A stretch of 64,000 bases of DNA from Pseudomonadota bacterium (lineage in GTDB: Bacteria > Pseudomonadota > Gammaproteobacteria > Burkholderiales > Burkholderiaceae_C): the NCBI GenBank assembly GCA_020161065.1, contig JAIUPH010000007.1:1-64000 (forward strand), given 5' to 3'. Below the pieces are notes generated by a model. It was not told the DNA's origin and did no database searches. It saw nothing but the letters and a program-made list of their open reading frames with translations. Positions 16,012 to 25,691 of the stretch are shown in pieces. The stretch's first letter is position 1, and the number at the start of each line of letters is the position of its first letter. The translations under genes were made by a program, and so were the position numbers.

Positions 16012-16959
16012 TCACGCGGGCTCGTTAGCAAGTGCCGGGCCCAACTCGCGGCCGTCGTCGATGCGGCGGGTGCGCACGGCCACCGCCAGCGTGTGGCGGC
16101 CGCCGCCGCGGATCACGCCGCGCAGCGGCGTCACGTCGCCGAAGTCGCGGCCCACGGCCAGCCGCACGTGGCCGCCGGCGGGCACCAGGTCGTTGGTCGG
16201 GTCGAGGTCGAGCCAGCCGCCGGGCACCCCCGGCGTGCCCGGCGCGTAGACCTGCACCCAGGCATGCGAGGCGTCGGCGCCCAGCAGGTCGGCGGTGCCG
16301 CCGGGCGGCCGCGTCAACAGGTAGCCGCTGACGTAGCGCGCCGGCAGGCCCAGCATGCGCAGGGCGCCGGCCATCAGGTGGGCGAAGTCCTGGCAGACGC
16401 CGGCGCGCTGCTCGAACGCCTGGGCCAGCGGCGTGTCGATCTGCGTGCTGGCGCTGCGGTATTCGAAGTCGGCGTGCAGGCGGTGCATCAGCGCCAGCGC
16501 ACCGTCCAGCACCGGCCGGCCGGCGGGAAAGCTCGGCGCCGCGTAGGCGCGCAAGGCCTCCAGCCGCGGCACGTAGGGCGAGGGCAGCGCGAACTGCACC
16601 GCCGCGTCGTAGGCGCCGCGCGCCACGTAGCGCAGGCCGGCGGCCAGCTGGTCCCAGGGCGGCGAGGCGTCGGCCTGCAGGCCGTCGAAGCGGGGCGCCA
16701 GCCGCACGCGGCTGATGGCGCGCACCAGCAACTGCTGGTGCGGCCGCGCGCTGCCGAACCAGCGGCAGGGGTTGCCGAAGGCGTCGAAGCCGTCGTGCCG
16801 GGTCTGCGCCTCGGGCTCGATGACCAGCTCGTGCATCAGCAGTTGCTGGTGCTCGTCTTCCAGCGGCTGCAGGTGCGCCAGGTGGTGCGCCAGCGCCACC
16901 GGCGCGGCGTAGCGGTACTGCGTCTCGTGGACGACTTCCAGCTCGTCGACGACGTTCAT
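16012..16959 (-). CDS. Transglutaminase-like protein
   Basis: The 315-aa protein begins with the bacterial transglutaminase N-terminal region (VVHETQYRYAAPVALAHHLAHL) and carries a transglutaminase-like core with Cys in QRAGVCQDFAHLM, His in ASHAWVQVY and Asp in LDLDPTNDL. All three catalytic positions are intact. Members are thiol peptidases or amide-transferring enzymes; in this conserved neighbourhood they probably act on the product of the ATP-grasp ligases. I chose ATG at 16959 because it overlaps the upstream stop (ATGA) and removes a spurious N-terminal extension. No signal peptide is visible, so it is cytoplasmic. Confidence 0.88.
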   Translation of the reverse strand: MNVVDELEVVHETQYRYAAPVALAHHLAHLQPLEDEHQQLLMHELVIEPEAQTRHDGFDAFGNPCRWFGSARPHQQLLVRAISRVRLAPRFDGLQADASPPWDQLAAGLRYVARGAYDAAVQFALPSPYVPRLEALRAYAAPSFPAGRPVLDGALALMHRLHADFEYRSASTQIDTPLAQAFEQRAGVCQDFAHLMAGALRMLGLPARYVSGYLLTRPPGGTADLLGADASHAWVQVYAPGTPGVPGGWLDLDPTNDLVPAGGHVRLAVGRDFGDVTPLRGVIRGGGRHTLAVAVRTRRIDDGRELGPALANEPA

Positions 16960-19529
16960 GCCGACACCACCGAGTCGGCGCCCTGCGCCAGGTTGAAGTA
17001 GCGGCTGCCGATGGCGTCGGCGAGGTCCAGCGCGGCCTGGCGCAGCTCGCGCGAGCGCTCCAGCAGCACGGCGGACAGCCGCGCGTCGTCGGCGCCGCGC
17101 AACGCTTCCAGCGTCAGCCCGGCGCCTTCGGCCGGCAGGCGCTGCAGCAGCTCGGCGGTGCGTTCGTCGCCGCCGGGCAGCTTCTTCAGCTCGGTGCGTA
17201 GCCGCCGCAGCACGCCGGCAAAGGCGCGCGGGTTGGTGTTGTCCAGCACCAGCAGCTCGGTCAGCGCCAGCAGGTCTTCGTGGCGCTGGTAGCGGGCGCG
17301 GAAGGTGATCGCGCTGTCGAACAACTCCAGCAACAGCTCGATGCCGGCCGCCGTCTGCAGCGCGCCGGCCTCCAGGAAGGCACGGAAGATGCCGGCCACG
17401 CCGACCAGCCGCTCCAGCAGCCGGCCCACGGTGAGCAGCCGCCAGCCGTGGTCGCGCGTCATGCGGTCGGTCTGCGCGCCGGTCACGGCGGCCAGCTCCA
17501 GCGCCAGCCGGTCCAGCGCCACCAGCACCTGGGGCACCTGCGGCAGCTCGGCGCCGGGCGCCTGCAGCGCGGCGACGAAGGCCTCGTCCATCGCGCGGAT
17601 CAGGCTCCACTGCTCCGACGACAGCCGCTCGCGCAGCGCCTGCGAGGCGCGCTCCAGCGCCGCCAGGTGGTAGGCGATGCTGCTGCTGCCCTGGCTGCCC
17701 TGGGCGTCGGTCAGCGCGCGCAGCAGCGCACGCTCGAAGACATGCGGCGACTGCACCAGCGTGGGCACGCCCGGCGGCGCCAGGCCGCCCTGCACCGCCA
17801 GCGCCGACAAGGCCTGCAGCACGGCCGGCGAGGCGTCGCTGTCGGCGTCGATCAGCCCGAGGATGGAGCGCGCCAGCCGCACCTGCTGCTCGGTGCGCTC
17901 GGTGTAGCGGCCCATCCAGAACAGGTTCTCGCCGGTGCGGCTGCTCACCGGGCGGCGGCGCGCGCCGATGTCGTCGACCGACAGCCGCTGCGGCAGCATC
18001 GAGAAGGTGTCTACCGCGCCGTCGGTCAGCACCCAGGTGTCGAGGCTGGTGCCGCCGCGCTGCATGGAGACCGAGGCTTCCTCGCGGCGGGCGACGCGCG
18101 TCATGCCGCCGGGCAGCACGTGCCAGCGGCCGTCGCCATCACCAATCACGTACACGCGCACCAGGGCGGGGCGCGGCGTCAGCACGCCGTGGCTCCAGAT
18201 CGGTGCGCGGCCGTAGCGCAGCCGGTCCTGCGCGGTCCAGGCGTCGGGGTCGCGCTCGATCGCGGCGGCGTCGGCACGGTGCACCAGCGAACTGCGCCCG
18301 CCGGCGGGGAAGGTGGTGCGCAGCATCTTGGTGGCCAAGTGCGGCTGCACGTCGGCCCAGGCCGCGGCCTCGCCGCACCACCAGGTGGGCACCGCGGGCA
18401 TCAGCAGCGGCTGGTCGAGCAGCGCCTCGGCGATGCCGGGCAGGAAGCCGTGCAGCGCCGGCGATTCGAGGAAGGCCGCGCCCAGCGCGTTGGCCATCAC
18501 CACGCGGCCGGCGCGCGCCGCCTGCAGCAGCCCGGGCACGCCCAGCGCCGAATCGGCGCGCAGCTCCAGCGGGTCGCACCAGTCGTCGTCCAGCCGGCGC
18601 AGCACGCCGTGCACCGGCTCCAGGCCGTCCACCGTCTTCAGGAACAGCCGCTCGCCGCGCACCGTGAGGTCGCCGCCTTCCACCAGCGGCAGGCCCAGAT
18701 AACGCGCCAGGTAAGCGTGCTCGAAATAGGTCTCGCTGTAGGGCCCCGGCGTCAGCAGCACGACGCGCGGCGCCTGGCCGTGCGCCACCTCGCGCGCCAG
18801 GCGGTCCACGGTGTCCAGCAGCCGGCGGTAGCTGCTGGCAATGTGCTGCACGCGCAGCTCGCGGAAGGCGTCGGGGAACTGGCGCGACAGCGTCAGCCGG
18901 TTGTGCAGCACGTAGCCCAGGCCCGAGGGGCCTTGCGTGCGCTGCGACAGCACGCACCAGCGCCCTTCGCCGTCGCGCGCCAGGTCGAAGGCCACGATGT
19001 GCAGCCGCAGCCCGCCCGGCGGCCGCACGCCCTGCATCGGCCGCAGGTAGCCGGGGTGGCGCAGCAGCAGCGCCGGCGGCAGCAGGCCGCGCTGCAGCAG
19101 GGCCTGCTCGCCGTACAAGTCGTCGAGCATGGCTTCCAGCAGCGCGGCGCGCTGGATCACGCCCTGCTCGATCTGCGCCCAGTCGGCCGGCTCGATCAAC
19201 TGCGGCAGCAGCTCCAGGCTCCAGGGCCGGCTGGCGACGCCCGATTCGCTGAACACGTTGTGGGTGACGCCGTCGTGGCGGATCTGCTGCGCCACCTGGG
19301 CGACGCGGCGGTCGAGGTCGTCGGCCAGGTCGCCGCCGCCGCCGGGCGCCGGCATCCAGCGCGCGAAGCGCTGCCAGGCCGGGCGCAGCGCGCCGCCGGC
19401 GCCGCGCAGTTCGTCCCAGACGCCGGTCTCGGCCGGCAGCGCGCGGCGCAGCAGCAGGTCCAGCGCCGGCGCTTCATCGGCGCCGGGGCCGAAGGGCAGC
19501 GTGCTCTGGCTCTGGCTCTGGCTTTGCAT
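16956..19529 (-). CDS. Fused circularly permuted ATP-grasp / alpha-E protein
   Basis: The 857-aa chain joins an ATP-grasp amidoligase-like part (about residues 1-510; DWAQIEQGVIQRAALLEA, VVLLTPGPYSETYFEHAYLA, LFLKTVDGLEPV) to an alpha-E domain (about 540-857; SSRTGENLFWMGRYTERTEQ). It therefore duplicates, in one polypeptide, the separate ATP-grasp and alpha-E genes downstream. The start gives MQSQSQSQST, encoded by a short hexanucleotide repeat; hexamer changes would keep the frame. The LRADSALGVPGLL block is shared with the stand-alone ATP-grasp. It starts 2 nt after the DUF2126 gene and overlaps the next gene, so it is part of one operon. Confidence 0.9.
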   Translation of the reverse strand: MQSQSQSQSTLPFGPGADEAPALDLLLRRALPAETGVWDELRGAGGALRPAWQRFARWMPAPGGGGDLADDLDRRVAQVAQQIRHDGVTHNVFSESGVASRPWSLELLPQLIEPADWAQIEQGVIQRAALLEAMLDDLYGEQALLQRGLLPPALLLRHPGYLRPMQGVRPPGGLRLHIVAFDLARDGEGRWCVLSQRTQGPSGLGYVLHNRLTLSRQFPDAFRELRVQHIASSYRRLLDTVDRLAREVAHGQAPRVVLLTPGPYSETYFEHAYLARYLGLPLVEGGDLTVRGERLFLKTVDGLEPVHGVLRRLDDDWCDPLELRADSALGVPGLLQAARAGRVVMANALGAAFLESPALHGFLPGIAEALLDQPLLMPAVPTWWCGEAAAWADVQPHLATKMLRTTFPAGGRSSLVHRADAAAIERDPDAWTAQDRLRYGRAPIWSHGVLTPRPALVRVYVIGDGDGRWHVLPGGMTRVARREEASVSMQRGGTSLDTWVLTDGAVDTFSMLPQRLSVDDIGARRRPVSSRTGENLFWMGRYTERTEQQVRLARSILGLIDADSDASPAVLQALSALAVQGGLAPPGVPTLVQSPHVFERALLRALTDAQGSQGSSSIAYHLAALERASQALRERLSSEQWSLIRAMDEAFVAALQAPGAELPQVPQVLVALDRLALELAAVTGAQTDRMTRDHGWRLLTVGRLLERLVGVAGIFRAFLEAGALQTAAGIELLLELFDSAITFRARYQRHEDLLALTELLVLDNTNPRAFAGVLRRLRTELKKLPGGDERTAELLQRLPAEGAGLTLEALRGADDARLSAVLLERSRELRQAALDLADAIGSRYFNLAQGADSVVSA

Positions 19530-19531
19530 CG

Positions 19532-22500
19532 TCAGCGCGCCACGCGCAGGTCCAGCGTGTGCGGGAACTCCAGGCTGGCCTGCGCCGGCTGCACCCGCAT
19601 CGCGCCGGGCGTGTGGCCGAAGCGGAAGAAGCGCGCCAGGCGGCGGCTCTCGGCCTCGTAGGCGTTGACCGGGAACACCTCGTAGTTGCGCCCGCCCGGG
19701 TGCGCCACGTGGTAGCGGCAGCCGCCCAGGCTGCGCTGCAGCCAGCGGTCGACGATGTCGAAGGTCAGCGGCGCGTGGCTGGCGATGGTGGGGTGCAGCG
19801 CCGACGGCGGCTGCCAGGCGCGGTAGCGCACGCCGGCCACGAACTCGCCGACGCGCCCGGTGGGCTGCAGCGGCACCGCCTGGCCGTTGACGGTGACGAG
19901 GTGGCGGTTGTCGTTGAGTCCGCTCACTTTGAGTTCCAGCCTTTCGAGCGACGAATCGACGTAGCGCACGGTGCCGCCGGCGGCGCCCTCCTCGCCCATC
20001 ACGTGCCAGGGCTCGAGCGCGTTGCGCAGCGTCAGCGCGAGGCCCATGGTCGCCACCTCGCCGATCAGCGGGAAGCGGAACTCGAAGTGCGGCGCGAACC
20101 ACTGCGGGTCGAACGCGAAGCCGGCTTGCGCCAGCTCGGTGAGCACGTCGTCGAAGTCCATCTGCACGAAGGTGGGCAGCAGGAAGCGGTCGTGCAGCCC
20201 GGTGCCCCAGCGCGTGAGCCGCGTGCTGCCCCGGCCTTCGTAGGGCTGGCGCCAGAACCAGGCGACCAGCGCGCGCAGCAGCAGCTGCTGCGCCAGGCTC
20301 ATGCGCGCGTGCGGCGGCATCTCGAAGGCGCGCAGCTCCAGCAGGCCCAGGCGGCCTGCTGCGCCGTCGGGGCTGTAGAGCTTGTCGATGCAGAACTCGG
20401 CGCGGTGCGTGTTGCCGGTGACGTCGACCAGCAGGTTGCGCAGCGTGCGGTCGACCAGCCAGGGCGGCACCTGGCCATCGCGCCGAAGCTGCGATTGCAA
20501 TTCCTGCAGCGCGATCTCGACCTCGTAGACCTGGTCGTTGCGCGCTTCGTCGATGCGCGGCGCCTGGCTGGTGGGGCCGATGAAGAGGCCGCTGAACAAG
20601 TAGCTCAGCGAGGGGTGGTTGTGCCAGTAGCTGAGCAGCGAGGCCAGCAGGTCGGGCCGGCGCAGGAAGGGGCTGTCGGCCGGCGTGGCGCCGCCCAGCA
20701 CGAAGTGGTTGCCGCCGCCGGTGCCGGTGTGGCGGCCGTCGAGCATGAACTTCTCGGTCGACAGCCGCGTGTGGTGCGCCGCGTCGTAGAGGAACTCGGT
20801 GTGGTCGACCAACTCGGCCCAGTCGTGCGCCGGGTGGATGTTGACTTCGATGACGCCGGGGTCGGGCGTGACCTGCAGCAGCTTCAAGCGGCCGTCGCGC
20901 GGCGGCGGGTAGCCTTCGAGCACGATCTTCACACCCTGCGCGGCCGCCGTGGCCTCGACGGCGGCCAGCAGCTCCAGGTAGTCCTCCAGGTGCGTCAGCG
21001 GCGGCATGAAGACGTAGAGCACGCCGCTGCGGCCGCCTTGCTCGCGTTCGGCCTTCGGGCCGTTGGCGCGCTGCGGGTCGCGCACCTCCACGCACAACGC
21101 GGTGCGCGTCAGCCAGCCGGCCGACTGGCCGCGCGCCGGCACGGTGTCGGGCGATTCGGCGTGCGGCGCCACGGGGCGGTGCGCGCCGCCGGCGCCGGCC
21201 GGGCCCCAGGGTGCGGGTGCGGGCGCGGGTGCGGTGCCGGCGGCATCGCCTGGGCTTGCCGCGCCGGGCGTGCCGGCGGCCGCCGCGTCGCTGACGTCAC
21301 CATCCGGATAAGACCGCCCCTGCAGCGCCACCGCGCCGCCTTCGGCGAAGCCGCCGCCGGCGTGGCGCGCGTCATAACCTTGATGTCCAGCGTGCTGGCG
21401 GCGCAGCGCGGCGGCGCTGGGCAGCGGCGCCTGCGGCGCGAAGGGGTCCTGGTCGAACAGCTGCTGGCGGTCGGCGGCGCTGGCCCAGGGCAGCGAGTCC
21501 AGCGGCAGCCGGTAGCCCATCGGCGAATCGCCGGGCAGCAGGTACAGCCGCTCGTCGCGCAGGAACCAGGGGCCGCTCACCCAGCGCGGGCCGGCGGTGT
21601 GGGCCTCCCATTCGCGGCGCAGCGGCAGCAGGTAGCCGACCGTCGCGTCCAGCCCCTGCTGGAAGACTCGGCGCAAGCGCGCGCGCTCCAGCTCGTCGTC
21701 GAGCCGCGAATCGAAAGGGTCGACGTTGACCGGCAGCCGGCGCTCGCGCCACAGGTAGTACCAGGTGTCTTCGTAGCCGGCCTGCACGTAGCCGGGATCG
21801 ATGCCCAGCCGGCGCGTCAGCGCGCCGATGAAGGCCTGCGCATCGGCGGTGGTGTAGGCGTGGGTCTCGCGCTCGTCGGCGAACAGGCCGGGGTCGTGCC
21901 AGCAGGGCTGGCCGTCGCGCCGCCAGTAGATCGACAAGGCCCAGCGCGGCAACTGCTCGCCCGGGTACCACTTGCCCTGGCCGAAGTGCAGGAAGCCGCC
22001 CTCGCCGTAGCGCTGGCGCAGCCGCTGCACCAGCTCGGTCGCGTAGCCGCGCTTAGTGGGGCCCAGGGCGTCGGTGTTCCACTCGGCGCCGTCGCGGTCG
22101 TTCACCGAGACGAAGGTCGGCTCGCCGCCCTGCGTCAGCCGCACGTCCTGCTGCTGCAGCGCCTGGTCGACCTGCACGCCCAGCGCCTGGATGGCCTGCC
22201 ACTGCGCGTCGGTATAGGGCTTGGTGACGCGCGGGCTTTCGTAGATGCGCGTGACGTGCATCTCGTGGCCGAACGTCACCTCGCACTCGTCGACGGCGCC
22301 CGACACCGGCGCCGCGGTGCTGGGCTCGGGCGTGCAGGCCACGGGGATGTGGCCTTCGCCGGCCAGCAGGCCCGAGGTGGGGTCCAGCCCGATCCAGCCG
22401 GCGCCGGGCAGGTAGACCTCGCACCAGGCGTGCAGGTCGGTGAAGTCGGTTTCGGCGCCGCCGGGGCCGTCGATGGCCTTGACGTCGGGCTTCAGCTGGA

Positions 22501-23116
22501 TCAGGTAGCCCGAGACGAAGCGCGCCGCCAGCCCCAGGTGGCGCAGCGTCTGCACCAGCAGCCAGCCGGTGTCGCGGCACGAGCCGCTGGCGTTGAGCAG
22601 CGTGCGCTCGGGCGTCTGCACGCCGGGCTCCATGCGGATGAGGTAGCCGATCTCGCGCTGCAGCCGCTGGTTGAGGCCGACCAGGAAATCGATGGTGCGC
22701 TGCGGCGTGCGCGCCACGCTGTCGACGAAGGCCTTGAAGCGCGGCGTCAGCGGCCCCTTGGCCAGATACGGCAGCAGGTCGTGCGCCAGCTCGGGCGCAT
22801 AGCTGAACGGGTAGGTCTCGGCCTCGGGTTCGAGGAAGAAGTCGAACGGGTTGTAGACCGCCATCTCGGCCACCAGGTCGACGGTGACCTTGAACTCGGT
22901 GGTCTTCTCCGGGAACACCAGCCGCGCCAGGTGGTTGGCGAACGGGTCCTGCTGCCAGTTGATGAAGTGCTCGCCCGGCTCGATGCGCAGCGAGTAGCTG
23001 ATGATGGGCGTGCGGCAATGCGGCGCCGGCCGCAGGCGCACGACCTGCGGCGACAGCGCCACCCGGCGGTCGTAGCGGTAGTGGGTGACGTGGTTCAGCG
23101 CGACGTGGATGGACAC
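19532..23116 (-). CDS. Large transglutaminase / DUF2126 protein
   Basis: This 1194-aa protein has a bacterial transglutaminase N-terminal region (ALNHVTHYRYDRRVALSPQ). A transglutaminase-like core (about residues 165-260) has Cys in NASGSCRDTGWLL, His in DLHAWCEVYL and Asp in GLDPTSG. A very long DUF2126 region from about residue 325 follows (LTQGGEPTFVS, GGGNHFVLGGATPADSPFLRRPDLL, CIDKLYSPDG). A low-complexity Ala/Pro/Gly insert sits near 600-670. DUF2126 resembles glutamine-synthetase-like catalytic folds, which would suit an amidoligase cluster, but activity is unproven. It is the first gene of the operon; no strong promoter is obvious in the 94 bp before it. Confidence 0.9.
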   Translation of the reverse strand: MSIHVALNHVTHYRYDRRVALSPQVVRLRPAPHCRTPIISYSLRIEPGEHFINWQQDPFANHLARLVFPEKTTEFKVTVDLVAEMAVYNPFDFFLEPEAETYPFSYAPELAHDLLPYLAKGPLTPRFKAFVDSVARTPQRTIDFLVGLNQRLQREIGYLIRMEPGVQTPERTLLNASGSCRDTGWLLVQTLRHLGLAARFVSGYLIQLKPDVKAIDGPGGAETDFTDLHAWCEVYLPGAGWIGLDPTSGLLAGEGHIPVACTPEPSTAAPVSGAVDECEVTFGHEMHVTRIYESPRVTKPYTDAQWQAIQALGVQVDQALQQQDVRLTQGGEPTFVSVNDRDGAEWNTDALGPTKRGYATELVQRLRQRYGEGGFLHFGQGKWYPGEQLPRWALSIYWRRDGQPCWHDPGLFADERETHAYTTADAQAFIGALTRRLGIDPGYVQAGYEDTWYYLWRERRLPVNVDPFDSRLDDELERARLRRVFQQGLDATVGYLLPLRREWEAHTAGPRWVSGPWFLRDERLYLLPGDSPMGYRLPLDSLPWASAADRQQLFDQDPFAPQAPLPSAAALRRQHAGHQGYDARHAGGGFAEGGAVALQGRSYPDGDVSDAAAAGTPGAASPGDAAGTAPAPAPAPWGPAGAGGAHRPVAPHAESPDTVPARGQSAGWLTRTALCVEVRDPQRANGPKAEREQGGRSGVLYVFMPPLTHLEDYLELLAAVEATAAAQGVKIVLEGYPPPRDGRLKLLQVTPDPGVIEVNIHPAHDWAELVDHTEFLYDAAHHTRLSTEKFMLDGRHTGTGGGNHFVLGGATPADSPFLRRPDLLASLLSYWHNHPSLSYLFSGLFIGPTSQAPRIDEARNDQVYEVEIALQELQSQLRRDGQVPPWLVDRTLRNLLVDVTGNTHRAEFCIDKLYSPDGAAGRLGLLELRAFEMPPHARMSLAQQLLLRALVAWFWRQPYEGRGSTRLTRWGTGLHDRFLLPTFVQMDFDDVLTELAQAGFAFDPQWFAPHFEFRFPLIGEVATMGLALTLRNALEPWHVMGEEGAAGGTVRYVDSSLERLELKVSGLNDNRHLVTVNGQAVPLQPTGRVGEFVAGVRYRAWQPPSALHPTIASHAPLTFDIVDRWLQRSLGGCRYHVAHPGGRNYEVFPVNAYEAESRRLARFFRFGHTPGAMRVQPAQASLEFPHTLDLRVAR

Positions 23117-23210
23117 TCGGTTGGCTCCTGCTGGCGGATCCGCGGCTCTTGCAAGCTCCGGGCCATGTCGACCGCCGCGCGGCCGCGCCGTCGCGCCTTC
23201 TCGCGGATGC

Positions 23211-25610
23211 TCACCGATCCCCCGGGCCCGGATGATGCCAGTAGCGCGCCTGGCGGCGGCGCTCGCAGGGCGGCTGGTCGGCCGACGGCCAATGCCAGGC
23301 GCCGCAGTCGTCGCTGCGCACCACGGGCACCTCGCGTGCCGCGTAGCGCGCCACCACCTCGGCCGCCGGATGGCCGAAGCGGCTGCGGTAGCCGGCCTGC
23401 ACCACCGCCACCTGCGGCGCCACGGCGTCGATGAAGCCGGCGCCCGACGAGGTCTTGCTGCCGTGGTGCGGCACCAGCAGCACCTCGCTGCGCAGGCCGT
23501 CGGCGCCCAGGCGCTGCAGCAGCGCGGCTTCCTGCGCGCGCTCGATGTCGCCGGTCAGCAGCGCGCGGCCCTGGGCGCCGCGCACCTGCAGCACGCAGCT
23601 CACGGTGTTGGGCCGGCCGCCGGCGGCGGCGGTGGCGTCGTCGGGGTGCAGCAGTTCGAAGTCGACGCCGTCCCACTGCCAGCGCTGGCCGGCGCGGCAG
23701 GGTTCGTGCGGCACGGTGGCATTGGCCAGCAGCGGATGACCCGTCTCCAGCGAGCTGACGAGCCGCGCCACCGGCAGCCGCGCCAGCAGCGCGGCGGCGC
23801 CGCCGACGTGGTCGCTGTCGCGGTGGCTGAGCATCAGCACGTCGATGCGGCGCTCGCCCAGCGCCTGCAGCAGCGGCAGCAGCACGCGCTGGCCGGCGTC
23901 GGAGGTCTGGCCGTACAGCGGCCCGGCGTCGTAGACCAGCAGGTGCTCGTGCGTGCGCACCAGCACCGCGGTGCCCTGGCCGACGTCCACCGCCAGCAGT
24001 TCGTAGTGGCCCGGCGGCGGGTGCTCGATGGCCGGCGCCAGCAGCGGCAGCAGCAGCGGCAGGCCCAGCAGCCGCAGCCGCCACGGCAGCGGCAGCACCA
24101 GCAGCGCGCCGCCGGCCAGCCCCAGCCACGCGGCCCAGGTGGGGGCCGCCGCCACCGTCCACTGCGCCCAGGGCCAGGCGGCCAGCAGCCCCAGGCCTTG
24201 CAGCAAGGCCTTGACGATGGCGGCATCCAGCGCCCACAGCCCGGGCACCAGCACGCCGGCCAGCGCCAGCGGCGTGATCAGCAGCGTGACCAGCGGAATG
24301 GCCACCAGGTTGGCGACGAAGCCGACCAGCGAGAGCTGCTGGAAGAACACCAGCGACAGCGGCGCCAGCCCGACGGTGGCCACGGCCTGCGTGCGCAAGG
24401 CGCCGTGCAGCAGGCCGCGGGCGCGCTGCCGCCAACCTGCCTCGTTATCCGCGCGCTGCGCGCGCACCGGGTCCGAGGCGATCAGCAGCGCCACCGCCAC
24501 GAACGACAGCCAGAACCCCGGCTGCAGCAGCGCCCAGGGGTCGAGCAGGCTGACGCTGGCACCGGCCGCCAGCAGCACCAGCGGCTGCGGCCAGCGCAGG
24601 CCCAACGTGCGCAGCTGCGCCACCGCGCCGATCATCAGCACCGTACGCTGCGCCGGCACGCCCCAGCCGGCCAGCAGCGCATAAGCCGCGGCCAGCAGCA
24701 GCCCGCCCCAGCGCGCCGCCAGCGGCGCCGGCAGCCGCCGCAGCAGCCGCGGCGAGGCGCGCCACGCGCGGCCGATCAGCAAGGCCGCGGCCCAGGCGAA
24801 CATGGTGACGTGGAGGCCGCTGATCGACATCAGGTGCGCCACGCCCGTCACGCGGAACAGCTCCCAGTCGGCGCGGTCGATCGCGCCCTGGTCGCCGATG
24901 GCCAGCGCCGCCAGCACGCCGGCGGCGGCCGGGTCGCTAACGTTCGAATAGATGCGATCGCGCAGGTCCTGGCGCAGCCGCTCCAGCGGGTGGCCGGCGC
25001 GCTCGGCCAGCCGCACGGCGCGGTCGCCGGCGCGGCTGCGCACGTAGCCGCTGGCGCGCAGGCCTTGCTCGAACAGCCACAGCTCGGCGTCGAAGCCGTG
25101 CGGGTTGAGGTTGCCGTGCGGCTGCCGCAGCCGCACCGTGAAGCGCCAGCGCTGGCCGGCGCGCAGCGGCTCGGGGTCGGCCAGCGCGGCGTCGGCATCG
25201 GGGCCGACGTACCAGGCCAGCGCCAGCAGCGGCGGCAGCGTCACCGCGCGGCCGAAGTGCGAAGCCGACTCGACCTCGAACACGAAGCGCGTGCCGGCCG
25301 GGTTGCTTTGCGGCAGCCGCGCGACCACGCCTTGCACCTGCACCTCCTGCCCTTCCAACGCCGGCGGCAACCGCTCGGCCAGGCGCTGGGCGGCGCGCCA
25401 ATCGGTGGCGGCCCAGGCCAGCAACAGCAGCGCCAGCGCGCCGCCGGCCGTGGCCGCCCAGCCGCGCCGGCGCCGGGCCACCAGCAACAGCCCCAGCAGC
25501 GCGGCCACCGCGACGGCCGCCTGCAGCGCCGGCGGCCACAGCGCGGCCTGCTGCAACTGCAACCCCGTGCCCAGCATCCAGGCCAGCAGCCACAGCACCC
25601 AGCGTTGCAC
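23211..25610 (-). CDS. comEC: ComEC/Rec2-type DNA internalisation protein
   Basis: The protein (799 aa from GTG 25610) has the ComEC order. N-terminal membrane segments and an OB-like DUF4131 region come first. The competence domain (VAHLMSISGLHVTMFAWAAALL) with many transmembrane helices follows. A C-terminal metallo-beta-lactamase domain starts at LLAVDVGQGTAVLV and contains SHRDSDHVGG, the HxxxDH metal motif. It forms the inner-membrane channel for single-stranded DNA in natural transformation. GAGGGG lies about 7 nt before GTG 25610; an in-frame ATG at 25655 would add 15 residues. The divergent RidA gene begins at 25692. No other competence gene is in the window. Confidence 0.9.
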   Translation of the reverse strand: MQRWVLWLLAWMLGTGLQLQQAALWPPALQAAVAVAALLGLLLVARRRRGWAATAGGALALLLLAWAATDWRAAQRLAERLPPALEGQEVQVQGVVARLPQSNPAGTRFVFEVESASHFGRAVTLPPLLALAWYVGPDADAALADPEPLRAGQRWRFTVRLRQPHGNLNPHGFDAELWLFEQGLRASGYVRSRAGDRAVRLAERAGHPLERLRQDLRDRIYSNVSDPAAAGVLAALAIGDQGAIDRADWELFRVTGVAHLMSISGLHVTMFAWAAALLIGRAWRASPRLLRRLPAPLAARWGGLLLAAAYALLAGWGVPAQRTVLMIGAVAQLRTLGLRWPQPLVLLAAGASVSLLDPWALLQPGFWLSFVAVALLIASDPVRAQRADNEAGWRQRARGLLHGALRTQAVATVGLAPLSLVFFQQLSLVGFVANLVAIPLVTLLITPLALAGVLVPGLWALDAAIVKALLQGLGLLAAWPWAQWTVAAAPTWAAWLGLAGGALLVLPLPWRLRLLGLPLLLPLLAPAIEHPPPGHYELLAVDVGQGTAVLVRTHEHLLVYDAGPLYGQTSDAGQRVLLPLLQALGERRIDVLMLSHRDSDHVGGAAALLARLPVARLVSSLETGHPLLANATVPHEPCRAGQRWQWDGVDFELLHPDDATAAAGGRPNTVSCVLQVRGAQGRALLTGDIERAQEAALLQRLGADGLRSEVLLVPHHGSKTSSGAGFIDAVAPQVAVVQAGYRSRFGHPAAEVVARYAAREVPVVRSDDCGAWHWPSADQPPCERRRQARYWHHPGPGDR

Positions 25611-25691
25611 CGCGCCCCCTCGTTTCAGTTCAGTGTAGGGCGCGCCGGTTAGCATGCTGGCCCCCGCATCGGACCATCCCAGGAAACCGCC

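Noticed and set aside
19506-19529. Hexanucleotide repeat at the start of the fused ATP-grasp gene as a phase-variation switch
   Set aside because: Changes in hexamer number keep the reading frame, and only about three units are present.
16956-21095. A single 1379-aa open frame spanning two cluster genes
   Set aside because: Only its last 857 residues show family motifs; the first part is an out-of-frame reading of the DUF2126 gene, and a proper start exists at 19529.
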